Source: CAYILR01 sp964364175
GTDB taxonomy: Bacteria; Bdellovibrionota; UBA1018
Length of the DNA stretch: 16,307 nucleotides
Reading direction: 5' to 3'
Assembly: GCA_964364175.1 (NCBI GenBank)
Contig: CAYILR010000063.1
Coordinates: 1-16,307, forward strand
In this document: piece after piece, positions 14,553 to 16,307 of the stretch
How the letters are laid out: the number at the start of each line of letters is the position of its first letter
Numbering within the stretch: the first letter of the stretch is position 1
Notes under the pieces: model-generated
Told to the model about the DNA's origin: nothing
The model's database searches: none
The model's input: only the letters and a program-made list of their open reading frames with translations
Made by a program: the position numbers and the translations under genes

Positions 14553-15455
14553 CTATCCTCCAGATTCAACTGGATCTTCTTGAATGATAATTTGAATGTC
14601 CTGATATCCCTGCACCTGCGTGTACTCAGGAGCCGAACGGACGGACTCGGCCATTTGCTCTGTAGTTTTTGAAAGCGCTGATGCGGCGGCTGATTTTCCT
14701 GAATTTGCTAGTGATGGAGCTTGAACGTAAGTCCCCATCACGGTTTGATTGCGCTGGATCGTGGAATCCATGAATCCGGCTGCACCTGCGGATGCAAGCT
14801 CAGCAATAAAGAATTTTCCGGCTTGGGAAATATATTCACCCTCCAAACCCACACTGCCTTTGGGTGAAAGACCACTGGCTTTGAGTGAATACACAGTGGG
14901 TGTGTCTTTGAATCGCAATTTTGAGAATGAAAACAAAACTCGCTTCAATTCGCGGTCGAGTGTGGCTTCTCCCAGGAAAAATCCGCCTCGGAATTCTCCT
15001 CCAATAGCCATTGCACGGATGGGTGTGGGTACACTGGGTGAAGCAACGATCTCTTGTTCGACTACAGCCCAAACGACGTCTCCTGACTTCAGACCCTTCA
15101 TGCGGATATCACTCGACTTGGGTACAAATACGACCTTCTCTGAGGACTCAAAGCCTGATCGGTCGATGCCTTGATAATAGATGGGTAGGTTTGAGACTTC
15201 TTTTGTCTCCCGGCGGGAGACACTCTGCGACACTTTGACGATATCGCTGACTGCAATGCCGATTCGTTTTGCAGTTCGATTCGTTAAGTCTTTCGCAAAC
15301 CCACCGATCTGCTCTACAAGGCTTCCTGTAGGAACATCTTTGTAGTCGCACTCTGGGCCTTCACAGATCAGTTTTCCTTTTTTTGGAGCATCTGCAAACG
15401 ACAGCGTTCCTATCGTTCCACAACAAAATACAGACAGGAGAATAACACGTCTCAT
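14553..15455 (-). CDS. VirB10/DotG-like channel protein
   Basis: A 300-residue exported protein. A Sec signal peptide (MRRVILLSVFCCGTIGTLSF, cleavage near ADA) replaces the usual N-terminal inner-membrane anchor. The C-terminal half (about 140-260) matches the TrbI/VirB10/DotG pattern: FRGGFFLGEATLDRELKRV, LFSFSKLRF, GLSPKGSVGLEGEYIS, and a helical FFIAELASAGAAGFMDSTIQ segment like the outer-membrane antenna region of that family. It should form part of the periplasmic and outer-membrane core of a type IV secretion channel. The gene overlaps the VirB9/TraK-like gene by 4 bp. Two cysteines (CEGPEC) near the mature N-terminus could form a disulfide. The assignment is from motif resemblance plus context; TraB-like is an equivalent name. 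Confidence 0.75.
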   Translation of the reverse strand: MRRVILLSVFCCGTIGTLSFADAPKKGKLICEGPECDYKDVPTGSLVEQIGGFAKDLTNRTAKRIGIAVSDIVKVSQSVSRRETKEVSNLPIYYQGIDRSGFESSEKVVFVPKSSDIRMKGLKSGDVVWAVVEQEIVASPSVPTPIRAMAIGGEFRGGFFLGEATLDRELKRVLFSFSKLRFKDTPTVYSLKASGLSPKGSVGLEGEYISQAGKFFIAELASAGAAGFMDSTIQRNQTVMGTYVQAPSLANSGKSAAASALSKTTEQMAESVRSAPEYTQVQGYQDIQIIIQEDPVESGG

Positions 15456-15937
15456 TTCGATGCCTTCTTTTTTTGGGGCGAATCTGAAGATTCGAGAAGC
15501 TCAGCGCCCGCATCTTCCATTTCAGCACCGCCAAAATCACCCAAGACTTCAATCGTGTCCTGATGGATGGTTTTGGATGGAACTAGATCAAATACGTATT
15601 TTTTCTTTCCTGATCTGAGAATCAGATTGGTGGGTTTTGCTGCCTGATTTTTTAGAACTACGGTCACTTCGTTTTCAGGCTTGTCGGGCCTGAAATATTG
15701 AATGGCATCGGGATTCCCTGTCCTAATTCCTGTAACGGGGGTCGGTAACTCGATCAATGTTGCCATCCCAGCCACCATGTAGATGGGATAGACTTTTCCA
15801 AGATCAATCAGTTTGGAAGAGATCCTTCGAGGCGGTTGTGCCTGTGCAATCGTTCGAGGAGCTTGAGTGCCGGCTAGTGACTCTGAAGTAATAAGCCCTA
15901 ACATCAGCACAAGAAAACTATGAGAGTTGTTGTTCAT
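15452..15937 (-). CDS. VirB9/TraK-like conjugative transfer protein
   Basis: A 161-residue secreted protein. A signal peptide (SHSFLVLMLGLITSESLAG) is followed by a proline/glutamine-rich stretch and a beta-rich domain (IDLGKVYPIYMVAGMATLIE, PTPVTGIRTGNPDAIQYF, EVTVVLKNQAAKPTNLILRS, KKKYVFDLV) that matches the N-terminal domain of VirB9/TraK proteins. These partner VirB10 proteins in the outer core. It is shorter than usual VirB9 (about 290) and lacks the C-terminal beta-sandwich, ending in an acidic/lysine tail. The frame is open from a TTG at 15955, but the ATG at 15935-15937 has a TGGAG ribosome site 9 bp upstream and gives a clean signal peptide. It overlaps the VirB10-like gene by 4 bp and the VirB8-like gene by 20 bp. 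Confidence 0.75.
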   Translation of the reverse strand: MNNNSHSFLVLMLGLITSESLAGTQAPRTIAQAQPPRRISSKLIDLGKVYPIYMVAGMATLIELPTPVTGIRTGNPDAIQYFRPDKPENEVTVVLKNQAAKPTNLILRSGKKKYVFDLVPSKTIHQDTIEVLGDFGGAEMEDAGAELLESSDSPQKKKASK

Positions 15938-16307
15938 CGTAGTGCTCCACTTCAAATGGGTAGGGATTTTCGGTTGAACGAGGTTTCGATTTAATTTTGA
16001 TTTCTACTCTCAGTTTGAAATTACTCGGCGAGAGTTTGCGTTCGATGTGGATATTCAAATCGATTTGAAACGTGTCGTCGTCTACTTGACGGATTTCGAG
16101 AATGCTTGTGGTTTGTGATAGTGATTCACCAACAAGTTTTTGCGCAATTTTTGTGAATTCCTCTTTTTTTTCGGTCCATAAAGACGCTGTCATCAAATCT
16201 CCCGAGAGTGAGACGTGCTCCGAAAAAGACTTCTGGTCATAATTGTAGAGTTGAGGTAACTGTTCAGCCCGTTTGAGTGATTCACTTGCATAATTTATAA
16301 ACAGGAT
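15918..16307 (-). CDS. VirB8/TraE-like conjugative transfer protein (partial, runs off the right edge)
   Basis: Reading leftward from the window end, the frame is open for 129 codons plus stop: ILFINYASESLKRAEQLPQL then YNYDQKSFSEHVSLSGDLM at the left of the fragment, and VDDDTFQIDLNIHIERKLSP to the end. The internal ATG at 16191-16193 (just after a TTG at 16194-16196) would give only a 91-residue product, but the upstream part is equally protein-like, so the true start lies outside the window. The alternation of helix (SLWTEKKEEFTKIAQKLVGE) and strands (SILEIRQV, FQIDLNIHIERKL, FKLRVEIKIKS) is that of the VirB8/TraE periplasmic fold. Gene order with VirB9- and VirB10-like genes supports the call. 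Inner-membrane anchoring would be in the missing part. Confidence 0.65.
   Translation of the reverse strand: MLFINYASESLKRAEQLPQLYNYDQKSFSEHVSLSGDLMTASLWTEKKEEFTKIAQKLVGESLSQTTSILEIRQVDDDTFQIDLNIHIERKLSPSNFKLRVEIKIKSKPRSTENPYPFEVEHYDEQQLS

Overview
The window looks like part of an integrative and conjugative element, or a similar mobile island, from a Gram-negative bacterium of moderate GC content. The Gram-negative reading rests on a lipobox protein, Sec signal peptides and VirB8/VirB9/VirB10-type secretion proteins. The gene flavour (a double-FHA/TPR membrane protein, many small secreted proteins, a sensor-fused OtsA) would suit a Bdellovibrio-like or other deltaproteobacterial lineage, but nothing here proves the taxon.

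Left end (1-2457). A tyrosine recombinase gene reads leftward into a sequence at 48-92 that is the 3' half of a tRNA-Thr(CGT) gene: anticodon loop, variable loop, T-arm, acceptor strand and CCA. This is very probably the attachment-site core, and the last residues of the integrase are encoded antisense to it. The tRNA 5' half is not present to its left, so the arrangement resembles attP (a circular form) or a junction between tandem elements. A small MerR/excisionase-type helix-turn-helix gene lies 4 bp upstream of the integrase. Beyond it are a 22-bp palindrome, a small unknown gene and a divergent XRE-type regulator. A perfect 10-bp inverted repeat lies between the last two.

Cargo (2494-10936). 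A leftward operon encodes a membrane-anchored OtsA (trehalose-6-phosphate synthase fused to an N-terminal two-TM sensor-like region), OtsB, a MarR regulator and an exported ankyrin protein. Divergent from it is a GH15 glycosidase (a trehalase or glucoamylase candidate) that appears to start at a CTG codon. It is followed by a cysteine-rich lipoprotein and a 741-residue FHA-FHA-TM-TPR protein. Together otsA, otsB and GH15 form a trehalose or alpha-glucoside cassette.

Intergenic structure (10937-11720). About 780 bp between the convergent cargo and transfer operons carries no convincing gene. It holds a large GC-rich branched inverted-repeat structure (11486-11597), then an 18-bp AT-rich palindrome and short AT-rich direct repeats. 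This is a candidate oriT, replication origin or structured RNA.

Transfer module (11721-16307). A leftward, tightly packed operon encodes a VirB8/TraE-like protein (cut by the window edge), a VirB9/TraK-like protein, a VirB10/DotG-like protein, a small unknown protein, a replication-relaxation family protein and a TraD/VirD4-type coupling ATPase. The last three overlap by 4 bp each.
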